Below are positions 51,808 to 63,960 of a DNA stretch of 64,000 nt, piece by piece. Position numbers and translations under genes: made by a program. Origin of the DNA: Candidatus Thermodiscus eudorianus (lineage in GTDB: Archaea > Thermoproteota > Thermoprotei_A > Sulfolobales > Acidilobaceae); contig WAOW01000008.1 of assembly GCA_015521085.1 (NCBI GenBank), forward strand, positions 1 through 64,000, given 5' to 3'. The stretch's first letter is position 1. Every line of letters starts with the position of its first letter. The notes beneath the pieces were generated by a model that ran no database searches, was not told the DNA's origin, and saw nothing but the letters and a program-made list of their open reading frames with translations.

Positions 51808-52518
51808 CTAGCCTCTCCTATACCTCGCGTATATCATCGCGTGGTCACGGTCGAACGGGTCTAGGTGCACAACGTCCTTTATCTCGAAGCCAGCCTTCAT
51901 CAGGGTCTCGATCTGTTGCCTGTACACCTCGCTCGGCTCGGTGGTTACATCGATGCTCCTGGCCTTGATCGCGAGGAGTAGGTACCCGCCGTCTTGCAGG
52001 AAGAATAGAGCGTTCCTAGCCACTATCGAAGCCTGGTCGGGTTGCGCCACGTCGGCGTATAGCCCGTTAACGCCCTCCACTAGGTGCCTATACCTCTCTG
52101 GGAACCTTGCATCGCCTAGTATCGGGTATATGTTCCTCCTCTCCCTCACGACTAGTATGAGGTCCCTCATAACCCTGGGGGCGAACTCGACTCCATAGAT
52201 CCTCCCGCCGGGACCGACTATATCGCTTATGTGGCTCGCAGTGGTTCCACTTGCTATGCCCAGATATAGTATCCTGTCGTTCTCCTCTACAGGCAGCTCT
52301 TCTAGACCCTTCAGTAGCGCCCCAGCCAGCTTGCTCCTATACGCGTTCCACTCCCTATACTCGACCCCGCCATAGTGGAATAGCCTCTCTCCATACACCC
52401 TCTGTCCCGGCACTAGGTTCTTAGTCGCTATCCGTAGACTGCCGTCCTCAAGCTCCACTACATAGACTCCCTTCCACCTGGGATGCTCCTCTACTCTAAC
52501 TACCTCCATCACACTCAC
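51808..52518 (-). CDS. flpA: Fibrillarin, rRNA/tRNA 2'-O-methylase
   Basis: Catalytic subunit of C/D-box RNPs (236 aa). The SAM site is [18 protein letters not shown] (about 85-102), followed by [14 protein letters not shown] and [10 protein letters not shown]; catalytic Lys lies in [12 protein letters not shown]. It overlaps nop5 by 4 bp. With L7Ae and guide RNAs it makes the methylation complex. Confidence 0.97.
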   Translation of the reverse strand: MSVMEVVRVEEHPRWKGVYVVELEDGSLRIATKNLVPGQRVYGERLFHYGGVEYREWNAYRSKLAGALLKGLEELPVEENDRILYLGIASGTTASHISDIVGPGGRIYGVEFAPRVMRDLILVVRERRNIYPILGDARFPERYRHLVEGVNGLYADVAQPDQASIVARNALFFLQDGGYLLLAIKARSIDVTTEPSEVYRQQIETLMKAGFEIKDVVHLDPFDRDHAMIYARYRRG

Positions 52519-53810
52519 CTCCTAGCCCTGCCTCTACCACGTCTCCCCTTCTTGGGCGGCCTCCTACCCCTTCCCTTCTTGGGCGGCTTACCCGCCCCTA
52601 CAGCGGGCTTTGAGGGTTCGGGCTTCCTCTTAGGCGGCTTGGCGTAGACCTTCTTGATCTCCTCTATCCTCTTCCTAAGCTCCTCCCGTAGCTTGTCCCC
52701 GATGAACCTGCCGCTGAAGGCGTCCACCTTAGCCGCTATAGCGAGCTTCGCAGCTAGGGCCCTAGCTATCTTGCCTCTCTGCCATCTTGGACTCCTGTGT
52801 ATGTCGGGGTACTGGAATATGATTCCATGCTTGGGGGGTCTTCCCCCGGTTCTTAGGGCCCTGAAGAGGGCTTTCTCTGCTCCCAGTACTTGTATTGTGC
52901 TTGCCGGTAGCCTGGCTAGCTTCTCTAGGCCTCCTGCTAGGCTTATGAGTCTAGCGCCTAGCAGTGGTCCTACGAGGGCTGTGATGTTTGGAGCTACTTC
53001 CTTCATTACCTGTTCTATGTACTCGGTTAGCTGCCTCCTCAGGGTGTACAGTTCTGAGACTATCCGTGCTAGGGTCTGGACCGCTTCAACGTCGAACTCT
53101 GAGAGGTCCGCCCCTATACTTGCTTTGGCGGCTTCCGCTATCTTCTCGGCCTTCTCCTCGCTGAAGCCTAGATCCATCAGCGATTTTTTCGTCATATTGG
53201 ACCGGTGCCCTAGAGCAGCGACTATCTTTACATAATCCTCGTGTTCCTTTACGAGGTCGTTGAGCTCTGGGAAGTGGATGCTATACCATTCCCTTAGCCT
53301 CGCAACATATAGGTTCACGGTCTTATCAATGTCGTCTATAGCCCTGATAGCCTGGGCTGCCAGCAGGTCTCGTTTCTGAGCCGCCGACCTGAGCTTCCTC
53401 CTGGTATACTCTAGCTCTGCCTCGAAGAGCCACTGGGCGAACTCCTCCTCGGACGAGGAGAACCCCGTTTCTAGGGCTAGCTTGAATAGGTTCTCCCTGG
53501 CCTTCAAGGCTATGTTATTGCCGGGCTCCACCTTGGCCTCGAAGTCCATCTTCGATATACTACGGGCCAAGTAGTCGTCCTCTACTACTATAGTGGGCTT
53601 CTTGTCCTTAAGCCTCTCCAGGAGCCTGGCAAGTGACCCGTAGACTTCGCCGGACTCGATCTTCATAGCCTGGTCGACCGCGTTATCCATATCCCTCGGG
53701 GCTAGCTCGTAGTCGATCCTATTGCCTTTCTCGTCGAATGCGAATGCGCCTATGATCAAATCAGCCAAGTATACTTTCAAGTCCGAATACACCCCGTATG
53801 TTCTCGTCAT
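52515..53810 (-). CDS. nop5: C/D RNP protein Nop5 (Nop56/58)
   Basis: Scaffold of the archaeal C/D RNP (431 aa from ATG 53810). The NOP5NT domain, coiled coil and Nop domain ([48 protein letters not shown]) are present, and the C-terminal end is Lys/Arg/Gly-rich. A start at 53852 would lie upstream of the TATA element CCTTTATAATAG (53837-53846), so the ATG is used. It overlaps flpA by 4 bp. Confidence 0.96.
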   Translation of the reverse strand: MTRTYGVYSDLKVYLADLIIGAFAFDEKGNRIDYELAPRDMDNAVDQAMKIESGEVYGSLARLLERLKDKKPTIVVEDDYLARSISKMDFEAKVEPGNNIALKARENLFKLALETGFSSSEEEFAQWLFEAELEYTRRKLRSAAQKRDLLAAQAIRAIDDIDKTVNLYVARLREWYSIHFPELNDLVKEHEDYVKIVAALGHRSNMTKKSLMDLGFSEEKAEKIAEAAKASIGADLSEFDVEAVQTLARIVSELYTLRRQLTEYIEQVMKEVAPNITALVGPLLGARLISLAGGLEKLARLPASTIQVLGAEKALFRALRTGGRPPKHGIIFQYPDIHRSPRWQRGKIARALAAKLAIAAKVDAFSGRFIGDKLREELRKRIEEIKKVYAKPPKRKPEPSKPAVGAGKPPKKGRGRRPPKKGRRGRGRARR

Positions 53811-53919
53811 CCCAGTTCTCCGGCCGGCTCCAGCTATTATAAAGGCTATCAATTAAATCCATCCAACGCGATACCTTTAATACCTCCCGGGCCACAGCCC
53901 CACAGACGGTGCAATAAGC

Positions 53920-54084
53920 ATGCCGACACACGGGTCGATGACGAAGGCAGGTAAGGTGAGGAAGCAGACGCCCAAGATACCCGCAAAGGAGAGGAAGAAC
54001 CCACCGCCCAGGCTAAGGAACAGGTTCAAGTATCTAAAGAAGTTAGAGCAGCCAGCCCAGGCAGCTCCCTCTAGGAGGAGGTAA
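53920..54084 (+). CDS. rps30e: Ribosomal protein eS30 (S30e)
   Basis: A 54-aa very basic small-subunit protein. [20 protein letters not shown] and [12 protein letters not shown] are typical. The ATG at 53920 follows a TATA-like CCTTTAATACC (53873-53883); a second ATG at 53938 is possible. It is divergent from nop5. Confidence 0.93.
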   Translation: MPTHGSMTKAGKVRKQTPKIPAKERKNPPPRLRNRFKYLKKLEQPAQAAPSRRR

Positions 54085-54185
54085 GAGTAGCGGCAGAGCC
54101 GTCAAAGCTCCCCTCGACCCCGACTCTTCTAAGGGAATGGCATGTCTAAAATTACCCTCCCCCTCCTCCAAGTTATGTATCCGGT

Positions 54186-55529
54186 GTGAGGCGGCTGGTA
54201 TTGGGGAGTTTCCAGGTAGAGCCAGGAGAGAGGGTCCGGATCACTAGAGACGACGGCCTCGTTATCGAAGGGGTTGTCATGCCTCGCTACGAGTTGGCAT
54301 CACCAGATCACCTGGTAGTTAAGTTAGACAACGGATACAATATCGGTGTAAGGATAGACAGAATACGTAAGCTGGAGAAACTCGGGGTACATAGGAAGCT
54401 CTACAAGCCCGGCGAGCCAGCTCCACTGGCCGAGGAGTTGAAGATCAACCGGGAGAAGCGTGTAATGGTTCTAGGCACGGGCGGGACAATAGCCAGCAGG
54501 ATCGACTACGAGACTGGAGCGGTTAGGCCGCAACTCGACCCCGAGGAGCTGGCCCAGGCTGTCCCCGAGGCCTTCAGCTACGCCTCCCTAGACGTGGAGG
54601 AGCTGTTCCATATATTCAGCGAGAACTTGAAGCCGCGTCACTGGGAGACGATAGCAGAGAAGGTATACGAGAAGCTGAAGAAGGGGTATGATGGCGTCGT
54701 AATACCGCATGGAACCGATACCATGGGTTACACGGCCGCTGCCCTAGCCTTCGCCTTCCACAAGGGACTCTCGGCCCCCATAGTACTGGTCGGCTCCCAG
54801 AGGAGTAGCGACAGGCCGAGTAGCGATGCCGCCTTTAACTTCGTCTCGGCGGTACTCACCGCCTCGCAGGCACCCTTCGCCGAGGTAGTGGTTGTTATGC
54901 ATGGGGAGACGGGGGACTCCTACGCGCTTGCCCATAGGGGGACCCGGGTCCGCAAGATGCATTCGAGCAGGAGGGACGCCTTCCAGTCGATAAACACGGG
55001 ACCGCTCGCCAAGATATACCCGTGGAGTGGAGAGATTAGGATACTCGATTCCAGGTACAGGGCTAGGGGGAGGGAGGAGACGATCCTGGAGAACGGATTC
55101 GATGACAGGGTCGCCCTGGTGAAGTTCTTCCCGGGTCGTGTGGCGGAGATGCTAGAGCTGATTCTATCCAGCGGGTACCATGGGATAGTCATCGAGGGGA
55201 CGGGCTTCGGCCACGTCGACGATGAGACTATAGAGGTTATAAGGAAGGCCGTCAAGGACGGGATACCGGTTGCAGTGGCTACACAGACAGTCTTCGGCCC
55301 GGTCAACCTAAAGGTATACGCTACTGGTAGGAAGATGCTTGAGGCTGGAGTCATCCCGGTCGACGATATGATAGCCGAGACGGCCTATGTCAAACTCTCA
55401 TGGATACTAGCCCGTACAAGGGATATAGACGAGGTTAGGAGTCTCATGCAGACGCCTCTAGCCCACGAGATCGGGGAGAGGCAGGCTCTCAGGTTCTATC
55501 CGAGGTGGGAGCACGAGCTGACCCTCTAG
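54186..55529 (+). CDS. gatD: Glu-tRNA(Gln) amidotransferase subunit GatD
   Basis: Asparaginase-like subunit that releases ammonia for archaeal Gln-tRNA synthesis (447 aa). An SH3-like N-terminal domain (about 1-85) is followed by LGTGGTIAS (catalytic Thr near 101) and HGTDTMGYTAAALAF (175-189). The GTG at 54186 is used. gatE follows after 2 bp. Confidence 0.96.
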   Translation: MRRLVLGSFQVEPGERVRITRDDGLVIEGVVMPRYELASPDHLVVKLDNGYNIGVRIDRIRKLEKLGVHRKLYKPGEPAPLAEELKINREKRVMVLGTGGTIASRIDYETGAVRPQLDPEELAQAVPEAFSYASLDVEELFHIFSENLKPRHWETIAEKVYEKLKKGYDGVVIPHGTDTMGYTAAALAFAFHKGLSAPIVLVGSQRSSDRPSSDAAFNFVSAVLTASQAPFAEVVVVMHGETGDSYALAHRGTRVRKMHSSRRDAFQSINTGPLAKIYPWSGEIRILDSRYRARGREETILENGFDDRVALVKFFPGRVAEMLELILSSGYHGIVIEGTGFGHVDDETIEVIRKAVKDGIPVAVATQTVFGPVNLKVYATGRKMLEAGVIPVDDMIAETAYVKLSWILARTRDIDEVRSLMQTPLAHEIGERQALRFYPRWEHELTL

Positions 55530-55531
55530 CA

Positions 55532-57466
55532 ATGGGGGTGGTTAGAGTGGAGGGGATTGATTACGGGAAGATAGGGCTCAAGGTCGGGCTTGAGATACAC
55601 CAGCAGCTCGCGACCAGGTCCAAGCTATTCTGCCAGTGCCCGGCGGAGCTAAGCGAGGAGGAACACGACGAGTTCGAGAGGAGGCTGAGGCCTACCCGGG
55701 GGGAGGCTGGCGACGTCGATATAGCGGCGTTATTCGAGTGGAGGAAAGGCCGGTCATACCTCTACGAGGCCCCCCACCGCCATAGTTGCCTGGTTGAGGC
55801 GGACGAGGAGCCGCCCCACGAGATAAACGATGAAGCCCTAGTTACAACGATGGCGATAGCCAAGGCCTTCAACTCGCATATAGTAGACGAAATTCATGTA
55901 ATGAGGAAGATAGTGATCGACGGCAGCAACACCACAGGGTTCCAGAGGACGGCCATCGTAGCCCTGGGAGGGTCCCTCAAGGTCGATGGGAAGGAGATAC
56001 CCATAGAGACTATATGTCTAGAAGAAGACGCGGCTAGGAAGCTCGGAGAGGAAGGGCTTAGGATCAGGTATAGGCTCGACAGGCTCGGCATACCCCTCAT
56101 AGAGATCGCGACGGCGCCGGTAATCTATTCTCCAGAGGAGGCCGCCAGGGTGGCCCTAGCAATCGGTAGGACCCTCCGTCTGACTGGCAAGGTCAAGAGG
56201 GGTCTTGGAACCATAAGACAAGACCTCAACGTCAGTATAAGGGGCGGAGCGAAGACCGAGATAAAGGGTGTACAGAGGCTCGACCTGATACCAAAAGTGA
56301 TACACTACGAGGTCCTGAGGCAGATGAAGCTCCTAGAGTTGAAGGAGAAGCTCCTAGAAAGGGGAGCCACCAAGGACGATTACAATGTCGACCCAGTGGA
56401 CGTAACAGAGGTCTTCAAGAAAACCAAGAGCAAACTGGTCAAGAGGATCCTCTCCCAGGGCGGCAGGGTCCTAGCGGTAAGGCTACGGCACTTCCACGGG
56501 CTACTTGGTATGGAGGTGATGCCGGGTAGGAGAGTTGGAACCGAGTTCGCAGACTACGTAAGGTTCTGGTCCGGCGTGGGCGGCATATTCCACAGTGACG
56601 AGCTACCGAAGTACGGGATCTCGGAGGGCGAGGTCGACATGGTATACGAGGCGACTGGCGCCATCAAGGGGGAGGACGCGTTCGTGATAGTAGCTGCTGA
56701 ATACGAGAAGGCCTTGAAGGCTGTCGACACGATACTCATGAGGGCCAGGATGAGCTTAGATGGCGTACCCGAGGAGACCCGTGGAGCCAACGACGATGGA
56801 ACCACGAGGTTCCTGAGACCCAGGCCGGGATCCGCTAGAATGTACCCCGAAACGGATCTACCTCCAAAAACCGTAACCAGCCGCCACCACGCTGAAGCTG
56901 AGAAGCTAAAGCCAGAGCCCTTGGAGGCAAAGAGGAAGAGGCTCATCGAGGAATACGGCCTGCCGCGGGAGCTAGCCGAGGAGGTATTGGATGATGTCAG
57001 GCTGGATCTCATAGAGAAGCTGATAGCCGCGTATGGCGAAAGAGTCAAGCCGACTCTGATAGCTTCATTCTTCGTAAACACGCTACGTGGATTGAAGGGC
57101 GAGGGCGTCGACATCGACAGCGTCCCCGAGCAGGTCTACGAAGAGTTGATCGGGCTAGTGGCTGATGGTAGGATCGCTAAGGAGGCGCTGGAGGAACTAG
57201 TCAAGGCGGTGTATGAGAGGAAGGTCTACGACGTCGAGAGGCTAGCTGAAGAGCTGGGATTGTCTAGCCTCTCAAGGGAGGAGGCCGAGAAGATAATAGA
57301 CGAGATAGTAAGGGACAACATCGACATCATCAGGGAGCGCGGCTTCAGGGCGATGGGCGTGATCATGGGTAGGGCAATGTCGAGGCTTAGGGGCAGGATT
57401 GACGGTAAAGTGGTGGCCGATATAGTGAAGAGGAAGATACAGGAGGCCCTCTCTGGGGGTCGATAA
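55532..57466 (+). CDS. gatE: Glu-tRNA(Gln) amidotransferase subunit GatE
   Basis: Partner of GatD: activates Glu-tRNA(Gln) and transfers ammonia (644 aa). GLKVGLEIHQQL at the start, VEADEEPPHEIN, the AspRS-like insert with DFADY/RFWSG near the middle and the YqeY-like helical tail (from about 500) are typical. The ATG at 55532 is used; an in-frame upstream reading starts inside gatD. The pair supports the indirect Gln-tRNA route in this host. Confidence 0.97.
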   Translation: MGVVRVEGIDYGKIGLKVGLEIHQQLATRSKLFCQCPAELSEEEHDEFERRLRPTRGEAGDVDIAALFEWRKGRSYLYEAPHRHSCLVEADEEPPHEINDEALVTTMAIAKAFNSHIVDEIHVMRKIVIDGSNTTGFQRTAIVALGGSLKVDGKEIPIETICLEEDAARKLGEEGLRIRYRLDRLGIPLIEIATAPVIYSPEEAARVALAIGRTLRLTGKVKRGLGTIRQDLNVSIRGGAKTEIKGVQRLDLIPKVIHYEVLRQMKLLELKEKLLERGATKDDYNVDPVDVTEVFKKTKSKLVKRILSQGGRVLAVRLRHFHGLLGMEVMPGRRVGTEFADYVRFWSGVGGIFHSDELPKYGISEGEVDMVYEATGAIKGEDAFVIVAAEYEKALKAVDTILMRARMSLDGVPEETRGANDDGTTRFLRPRPGSARMYPETDLPPKTVTSRHHAEAEKLKPEPLEAKRKRLIEEYGLPRELAEEVLDDVRLDLIEKLIAAYGERVKPTLIASFFVNTLRGLKGEGVDIDSVPEQVYEELIGLVADGRIAKEALEELVKAVYERKVYDVERLAEELGLSSLSREEAEKIIDEIVRDNIDIIRERGFRAMGVIMGRAMSRLRGRIDGKVVADIVKRKIQEALSGGR

Positions 57467-57588
57467 CCGTTTTCTTAACCTCCAGGCGCTACACATCATA
57501 TACGGCCTGTGATGTCTACTCCCGACTCGGACAGGGTGAAGTGAAGGCATTTGGCTGAGGCCAGGCTACTAAATATAATCCTCTTTGA

Positions 57589-59223
<1,635 letters not shown>

Positions 59224-59239
59224 CTTTTAACTGTGCTTT

Positions 59240-59572
59240 CTAGGCTCCTGGTTTCACCATCATTAGTATCCTGTCAACGTTTAATTCAAGGATCTTCTTT
59301 ATGCCCCTGTTCCCCGGGACGTATGAGGCCCTGATTATCCCTATGGATTCCAGTTGCCTTATTTGGCTACTTATGTTGGCCTTGCTCTGGCCTATCTGTT
59401 TTGCTAGTGAGTCTAGGTCGGTGGGTCCCCCTGCTAGCACCTCTAGTATCTTGGTTCTGGTCTCGCTTGCGAGGATCTTTGATACTTTTGCAATGTGTCT
59501 AGGACCTATTACATACAATATGTTGTCCCTGGCATAGATTCCCTCTTTTCGAAACGGAATTTCTTGGTCCAT
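59240..59572 (-). CDS. ArsR-type winged-helix regulator
   Basis: A 110-aa DNA-binding protein with the ArsR-like core KVSKILASETRTKILEVLAGGPTDLDSLAKQIGQSKANISSQIRQLESIGII (about 29-81) and a wing. No metal-binding Cys are present, so it probably senses another signal. The ATG is at 59572. A perfect 15-bp inverted repeat lies 58-72 bp upstream and may be its operator. Confidence 0.86.
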   Translation of the reverse strand: MDQEIPFRKEGIYARDNILYVIGPRHIAKVSKILASETRTKILEVLAGGPTDLDSLAKQIGQSKANISSQIRQLESIGIIRASYVPGNRGIKKILELNVDRILMMVKPGA

Positions 59573-59789
59573 AATAGGCCCACCGCTTATCCTAAAAGGT
59601 AACAGTGTAGATAAATAGGTTCTCTTCTAGAAACAACTTGTTTCCATCTTATAACAACTATATACAGATAAAACAATATATAAAACATTATTTTAATGAC
59701 GTTGGCTCGGGGAAGCTAAAAAACTTCTAGGCCCAACATCATACTATGTACTATGAGCGGCCCCTCAGGCAGAGCAAGGGAACACTAAC
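59573..59789. promoter_or_regulatory. AT-rich intergenic region with palindrome
   Basis: A 217-bp divergent gap between the ArsR-type gene and rio2. Bases about 59600-59700 are strongly AT-rich, unlike the rest of the window. GAAACAACTTGTTTC at 59630-59644 is a perfect inverted repeat (GAAACAA, C, TTGTTTC), a good candidate operator. TATA-like strings occur on both strands (ATAAATAGG, ATATATAAAAC). An origin seems unlikely, as no repeated origin boxes were seen. Confidence 0.55.
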
Positions 59790-60683
59790 ATGGCCAGAAA
59801 CCCCCAAAGACTCTGGGAGAAACTCGAACCAGCCGACATAGCCGTACTCGGGGTTATAGAAAGGCTCTCGAAGAAGTTCGAGTACGTGCCAGTCGAAGTC
59901 CTGGAAAAACGCCTCCAGCTACCTCCCCAAAGAGTACTTCAAGCACTGGATAGGCTGAATAAGAATAAGCTAGTAAAGCGTGGCCTAGGCAGCGTTATAG
60001 GCTATTCACTGACATTCTACGGACTAAACGTGCTAGCCTTCGACGGGTTACACCGCAGGGGTATAGTCGAAGCGTTAGGCGACAGGATAGGGGTCGGCAA
60101 GGAGGGGGAAGTGTACCTAGGTCTCGCCCCCGGCGGCGAGAGGGTTGTCGTGAAGTTCCACAGGGAGGGAAGGTCTAGCTTCCAGAGGATTAGAAGGTTG
60201 AGGAGCTATCTAGCCGGGGTCGATAGGAAGCGGTGGCATGACATAGCCAAGCTACTCGGCGAGAGGGAGTTCAAGATACTGGTCGTGTTGGAGCGTGAAG
60301 GGGCGCTGGTGCCGAGACCCATAGCATGGAATAGGAACGCGGTGGTTCAAGAATACATTCCTGGAGTAGAGCTTTACCGTGTGAGGGAGCTAGACGAGGA
60401 CGCCGCCAGGCAGGTGTTAGAGGATGTTATAGAGACTATTAAAATCGCGTATAGGAGAATCGGCGTGGTCCACGGGGATCTATCAGAGTATAACGTGTTG
60501 GTGGCTGAGACCGGGCGTGGATACGTAATCGACTGGCCTCAGTACGTTTACAGGGACGAGCCACATGCTGGAGAGTTATTAGAGAGGGATGTAAGGTATA
60601 TCGCGTCATTCTTCAAGAGAAAATTTGGTATAGATATAGATTATATGGAGGTTATGGCGGGCATCACCGGTGATAGTCCGTGA
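59790..60683 (+). CDS. rio2: RIO2 atypical protein kinase
   Basis: Kinase/ATPase of late small-subunit maturation (297 aa). The N-terminal winged helix (about 1-90) starts ARNPQRLWEKLEPADIAVLGVIERL. The kinase domain has IGVGKEGEVYLG (about 99-110), VVKFHREG (about 119-126), VVHGDLSEYNVLV with catalytic Asp, and IDWPQ as metal motif. It overlaps the next gene by 4 bp (GTGA). Confidence 0.95.
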   Translation: MARNPQRLWEKLEPADIAVLGVIERLSKKFEYVPVEVLEKRLQLPPQRVLQALDRLNKNKLVKRGLGSVIGYSLTFYGLNVLAFDGLHRRGIVEALGDRIGVGKEGEVYLGLAPGGERVVVKFHREGRSSFQRIRRLRSYLAGVDRKRWHDIAKLLGEREFKILVVLEREGALVPRPIAWNRNAVVQEYIPGVELYRVRELDEDAARQVLEDVIETIKIAYRRIGVVHGDLSEYNVLVAETGRGYVIDWPQYVYRDEPHAGELLERDVRYIASFFKRKFGIDIDYMEVMAGITGDSP

Positions 60684-62677
60684 AGACCCGCGATCTCTAC
60701 ATGGGCATAGACATAAGAGAGGGAAGCCCGCTCTCGTCAGAGAAGCCCCGATACTCTGTAGTCCTGATCGACGATGAAGGGAAACCCATAGTAGTACACT
60801 CTTCAGTAACACTATCGAGGGCCATTAGGCTAGCCTGGGACTACCACCCCAAGAGGATAGGGCTCGACAACCCCTTCGAGCTTGCAAGGAACACAAGCGA
60901 GCTAGAACGGATACTAGGCCTCTTCCCGCCGGAAACCGAGATACTACAAGTAACCCTAGACAGGAATACAGGATACCAGAAGCTCAAGAGCATAGCGAGG
61001 GAACAGGGCCTAAACCTGGGCCGTGAGAAGCTTGGCAGCGTGAAGACAGCCTACCTCCTGGCATTCCTAGCCAGGGAGGGTGTCGGCACGCCAATCAGGA
61101 TCCTCGAAGAGAAGACCATTATAACGGTCTCGAAGGCCAGGTCGCCGAAGGGCGGGGGCTTCAGCCAACAGCGCCTACAGAGGAGGGTCAGGGCAAGCGT
61201 CCATATAGCGGCTATGAGGGTCAAGGAGGCCCTAGACACGGCTGGTATAGAGTACGATATGAGCTATAGGAAAAGCGTTGGAGGCCTTGAATCAGCTGTA
61301 TTCACGGTCTACGCTCCGAGGACAAGACTCTACGGCCTAGTACGTCCCCACAGGGGAATGGACTACACTATAACTATCAAGACGGTATACAAGACCCGGT
61401 TAAACCTCCTGGAGGACTCAATCGCTAGCGACAGGCCAATCATAGTTGGCGTCGATCCAGGCGTCACCACGGGCCTCGCAGTTCTAGATCTCAGGGGTAA
61501 GCCCATTTACCTGGCCAGCTCGAAGGACCTAGACCGGGGCACTATAATCGAGGAGATATCGAGGCTCGGTAAACCAGTATTATTCGCGATAGACGTGTCA
61601 ACGGTGCCCGAGAGCGTTAGATGGCTCGCGGCTAAGTTCGGCGCAGCCATCTACTCGCCCTCTATCGACCTAGAGACTTCTGAGAAGAGGGAGATAGCCT
61701 CAAGGGTACTGGGCGAGCCGCCACAGGACTCGCACCAGCGCGACGCCCTAGCAGCAGCCTACAAGGCGTATCTCTTCCTCAAGAACAAGCTAGACCACGT
61801 GGAGAAACAAGTCAGGAGAATGGGGGTCGGCATCGACGTCGAGAAGGTCAAGGAGAACGTGATCAGGGGTGTAACCGTCGCCGAGGCCATTGAAAAGGCT
61901 ATAGAAGACATGCTAACCCCCGCCAGAACGGGTCCTCCAGAGAAGCCTCCAGCCAGGCGGGAAGAGGCCTCCAGGCCTCCCGGCCAGACCGAGGACCTAT
62001 CACGGCGTATCGAGGCGCTTGAGGCCGAGAAGAGGGTCCTAGAGAGGAGGCTCAGAGAGTACGAGAGGAGGCTCAGGCACCTGGAGATCGAGGTGGAAAG
62101 CGCGTTTAGAAGGGCTAAGGCGGAGGTGATGAAGGACAGTGAAGTTAGGAGGCTTAGAGAGCGGCTCCAGTCGCTTGAACAAGCTACTGGTAAGCTTGAG
62201 CAAAAACTCAAATCTTACATGGCCAGTATAGACGAGCTGAGGAGCCTAGTTATACGCGTCAGCCGGGGCGAGGTCGTAGTCTTAAGGCCGCTCCCGTCTC
62301 TAACGCCTAGGAGCATACGGAAGAGTGAGGAGGAGCTCGGCCCCCTTCTACCCGGCGAGGTCATTCTGCTACAATCCCCCGTGGTTGATCCGAGTGCTCT
62401 GCAGGTTCTCCTCGAATCACAGGTAAGGGGCGTGTTGACTCCCGGGGGTGATGTGGCTAGCTTGCTGGAGCGGCACGGCATCCCGGCTCTCCCCGTGTCA
62501 AGCCTAGACGAGGGCGTTCGCGTGGTCGGAGGCGTCTACTACGTGTCTAGCATCGTTGTAGGATTGCTGGATGACAGGAGGAGGGCTTTGGAGGAGTATA
62601 GGAGGGCCGAGGTCGACCTGGAAAGGATTATAACCGAGTATAGGTTGTCTCGCCGCCGCAGGCATAGTGGGGGTTAG
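60680..62677 (+). CDS. DUF460 protein (RNase H-like plus coiled coil)
   Basis: A 665-aa archaeal protein of COG2433/DUF460. An N-terminal RNase-H-like region ([21 protein letters not shown]) is followed by a second one with [15 protein letters not shown] (about 255-269), [10 protein letters not shown] and [13 protein letters not shown] (about 353-365), resembling RuvC/YqgF acids. Then come a Pro-rich linker, a coiled coil (about 435-525) and a small C-terminal domain. A nuclease or RNA-binding role is likely, not proved. The GTG start overlaps rio2, which suggests work in ribosome assembly. Confidence 0.85.
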   Translation: MKTRDLYMGIDIREGSPLSSEKPRYSVVLIDDEGKPIVVHSSVTLSRAIRLAWDYHPKRIGLDNPFELARNTSELERILGLFPPETEILQVTLDRNTGYQKLKSIAREQGLNLGREKLGSVKTAYLLAFLAREGVGTPIRILEEKTIITVSKARSPKGGGFSQQRLQRRVRASVHIAAMRVKEALDTAGIEYDMSYRKSVGGLESAVFTVYAPRTRLYGLVRPHRGMDYTITIKTVYKTRLNLLEDSIASDRPIIVGVDPGVTTGLAVLDLRGKPIYLASSKDLDRGTIIEEISRLGKPVLFAIDVSTVPESVRWLAAKFGAAIYSPSIDLETSEKREIASRVLGEPPQDSHQRDALAAAYKAYLFLKNKLDHVEKQVRRMGVGIDVEKVKENVIRGVTVAEAIEKAIEDMLTPARTGPPEKPPARREEASRPPGQTEDLSRRIEALEAEKRVLERRLREYERRLRHLEIEVESAFRRAKAEVMKDSEVRRLRERLQSLEQATGKLEQKLKSYMASIDELRSLVIRVSRGEVVVLRPLPSLTPRSIRKSEEELGPLLPGEVILLQSPVVDPSALQVLLESQVRGVLTPGGDVASLLERHGIPALPVSSLDEGVRVVGGVYYVSSIVVGLLDDRRRALEEYRRAEVDLERIITEYRLSRRRRHSGG

Positions 62678-63918
62678 AATAGCGTGATCTTACCCTCTAG
62701 TATTAGGTCTGTATAGGTTGTTATATTGTCTAGAACCTCGTTTACGATGCCCTCTATGTCGCTCTTCATGTTAGCGGTTAGCTGTTTAGCTTTAACCTTG
62801 ACATCGGCGACGAGAGGATCGTCTATCGGCCTCCCTATCTGGCTTAGTATCTTCACGTAGACCTCGTTTAGCCCGGATACCTCCTCGTATATCCTCTTAG
62901 CCAGGTCATTCGCGACGACGTTGTATATCTTACCCACATGATTCACAGGGTTTTTACCAGCCGTGGCCTCCAGGCTCATAGGCCTCAGAGGAGTTATCAA
63001 GCCGTTAGCCCTGTTCCCGCGGCCTGTCATCCCATCGTCCCCGTGCTCCGAGCTGGTCCCTGTAACGGTCAGGTAGACGATGTCCTTCTCGGGTATGTCG
63101 CCGGTGTTTATATAGATGTTCACATTATAGTCACTGGCGATCTTGGATGCGAGATCCAGTACGAGCTCGCGCGCCTCCTCCTTCACGTTAATGTACTCGT
63201 CCCGGTCTAAGATCAACTGGCTTATCGTAGCCATGGCTATCGTCAAGTCGATGTTCTTACCCCTCCTCAAACCCATAACCTTGACGTCCTCCCCTATGGC
63301 GGGGATCCTCTTCTTAACCTCACTGCTATTCAATAGCCTCTCCGTTTCGAGCACGAGCCTCTCCAGCGTTGACAGGGGGGCGTAGCCGGACCCGAAGCTG
63401 GTATCGTTTGCTCTTGGAGTCCTCTCCTTCTCCCTGAAGATCCCGACTAGATCCGCGCTTCCCTTACCTATCTTATAATCCACGACCACATGCCTCTCCG
63501 GGTCGAGGAACCGGAAGTTGTTCTTAATCCATTCCTTGACAGACGAGAGAATAACCGAGCCTATAGGGATGTGTTCTACGCCATCGCGCGTTTTAACCTC
63601 GGTCGTGGCTCTACCAGACACTATAATGTAGATCGGGTGCAGTACCTCGCCTCCCCCGTAACGGGGATTAGCCTGCCCCCCGACCAGCAACACCTTATCC
63701 AGGTTATGGTGGAGTATCTCCCCGTAACGCTCAAGGTAAAGTTTGCTTAGGGCCCTACTAGCCACTTCAGCAGCTGCATCGCTGATATAATCCGGGTGTC
63801 CAAGCCCCTTCCTCTCAACAAGTTCTACCTCGATGTCCTCGACAGAGGGAAGGAGATACTCCTCAACCACGATATTTCTTACCACCCTTGACCCCCCGGC
63901 TCCTTCGTTAGGTTTCAC
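62674..63918 (-). CDS. mat: Archaeal S-adenosylmethionine synthetase
   Basis: Makes SAM from ATP and methionine, feeding the many methylases in this window (414 aa). [21 protein letters not shown] near 32-52, [20 protein letters not shown] and [25 protein letters not shown] are typical of the archaeal class. The GTG at 63918 is used; GTG 63885 is an alternative, since the TATA-like TTTTTAAATTG (about 63934-63944) would put the transcript start close to 63914. It ends 4 bp inside the end of the convergent DUF460 gene. Confidence 0.95.
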   Translation of the reverse strand: MKPNEGAGGSRVVRNIVVEEYLLPSVEDIEVELVERKGLGHPDYISDAAAEVASRALSKLYLERYGEILHHNLDKVLLVGGQANPRYGGGEVLHPIYIIVSGRATTEVKTRDGVEHIPIGSVILSSVKEWIKNNFRFLDPERHVVVDYKIGKGSADLVGIFREKERTPRANDTSFGSGYAPLSTLERLVLETERLLNSSEVKKRIPAIGEDVKVMGLRRGKNIDLTIAMATISQLILDRDEYINVKEEARELVLDLASKIASDYNVNIYINTGDIPEKDIVYLTVTGTSSEHGDDGMTGRGNRANGLITPLRPMSLEATAGKNPVNHVGKIYNVVANDLAKRIYEEVSGLNEVYVKILSQIGRPIDDPLVADVKVKAKQLTANMKSDIEGIVNEVLDNITTYTDLILEGKITLF

Positions 63919-63960
63919 ACATGCATGAGATACAATTTAAAAACATATTCCACACATGCA
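63916..63960. promoter_or_regulatory. Direct repeats flanking the SAM synthetase promoter
   Basis: The 10-mer CACACATGCA occurs at 63916-63925 and 63951-63960, one on each side of the TATA-like element of the SAM synthetase gene, 35 bp apart (about 3.3 helical turns). The downstream copy overlaps the GTG start. It is a possible pair of operator sites. Confidence 0.45.

Noticed and set aside
53096-53235. Plus-strand reading frame opposite nop5, and similar frames opposite cdc48, pyrG and gatE
   Set aside because: They are antisense to clear conserved genes and follow from the high GC content and codon bias.
59590-59700. Replication origin in the AT-rich gap
   Set aside because: There are no repeated origin-box-like elements and no orc1/cdc6 gene nearby; a divergent promoter region explains the base composition better.
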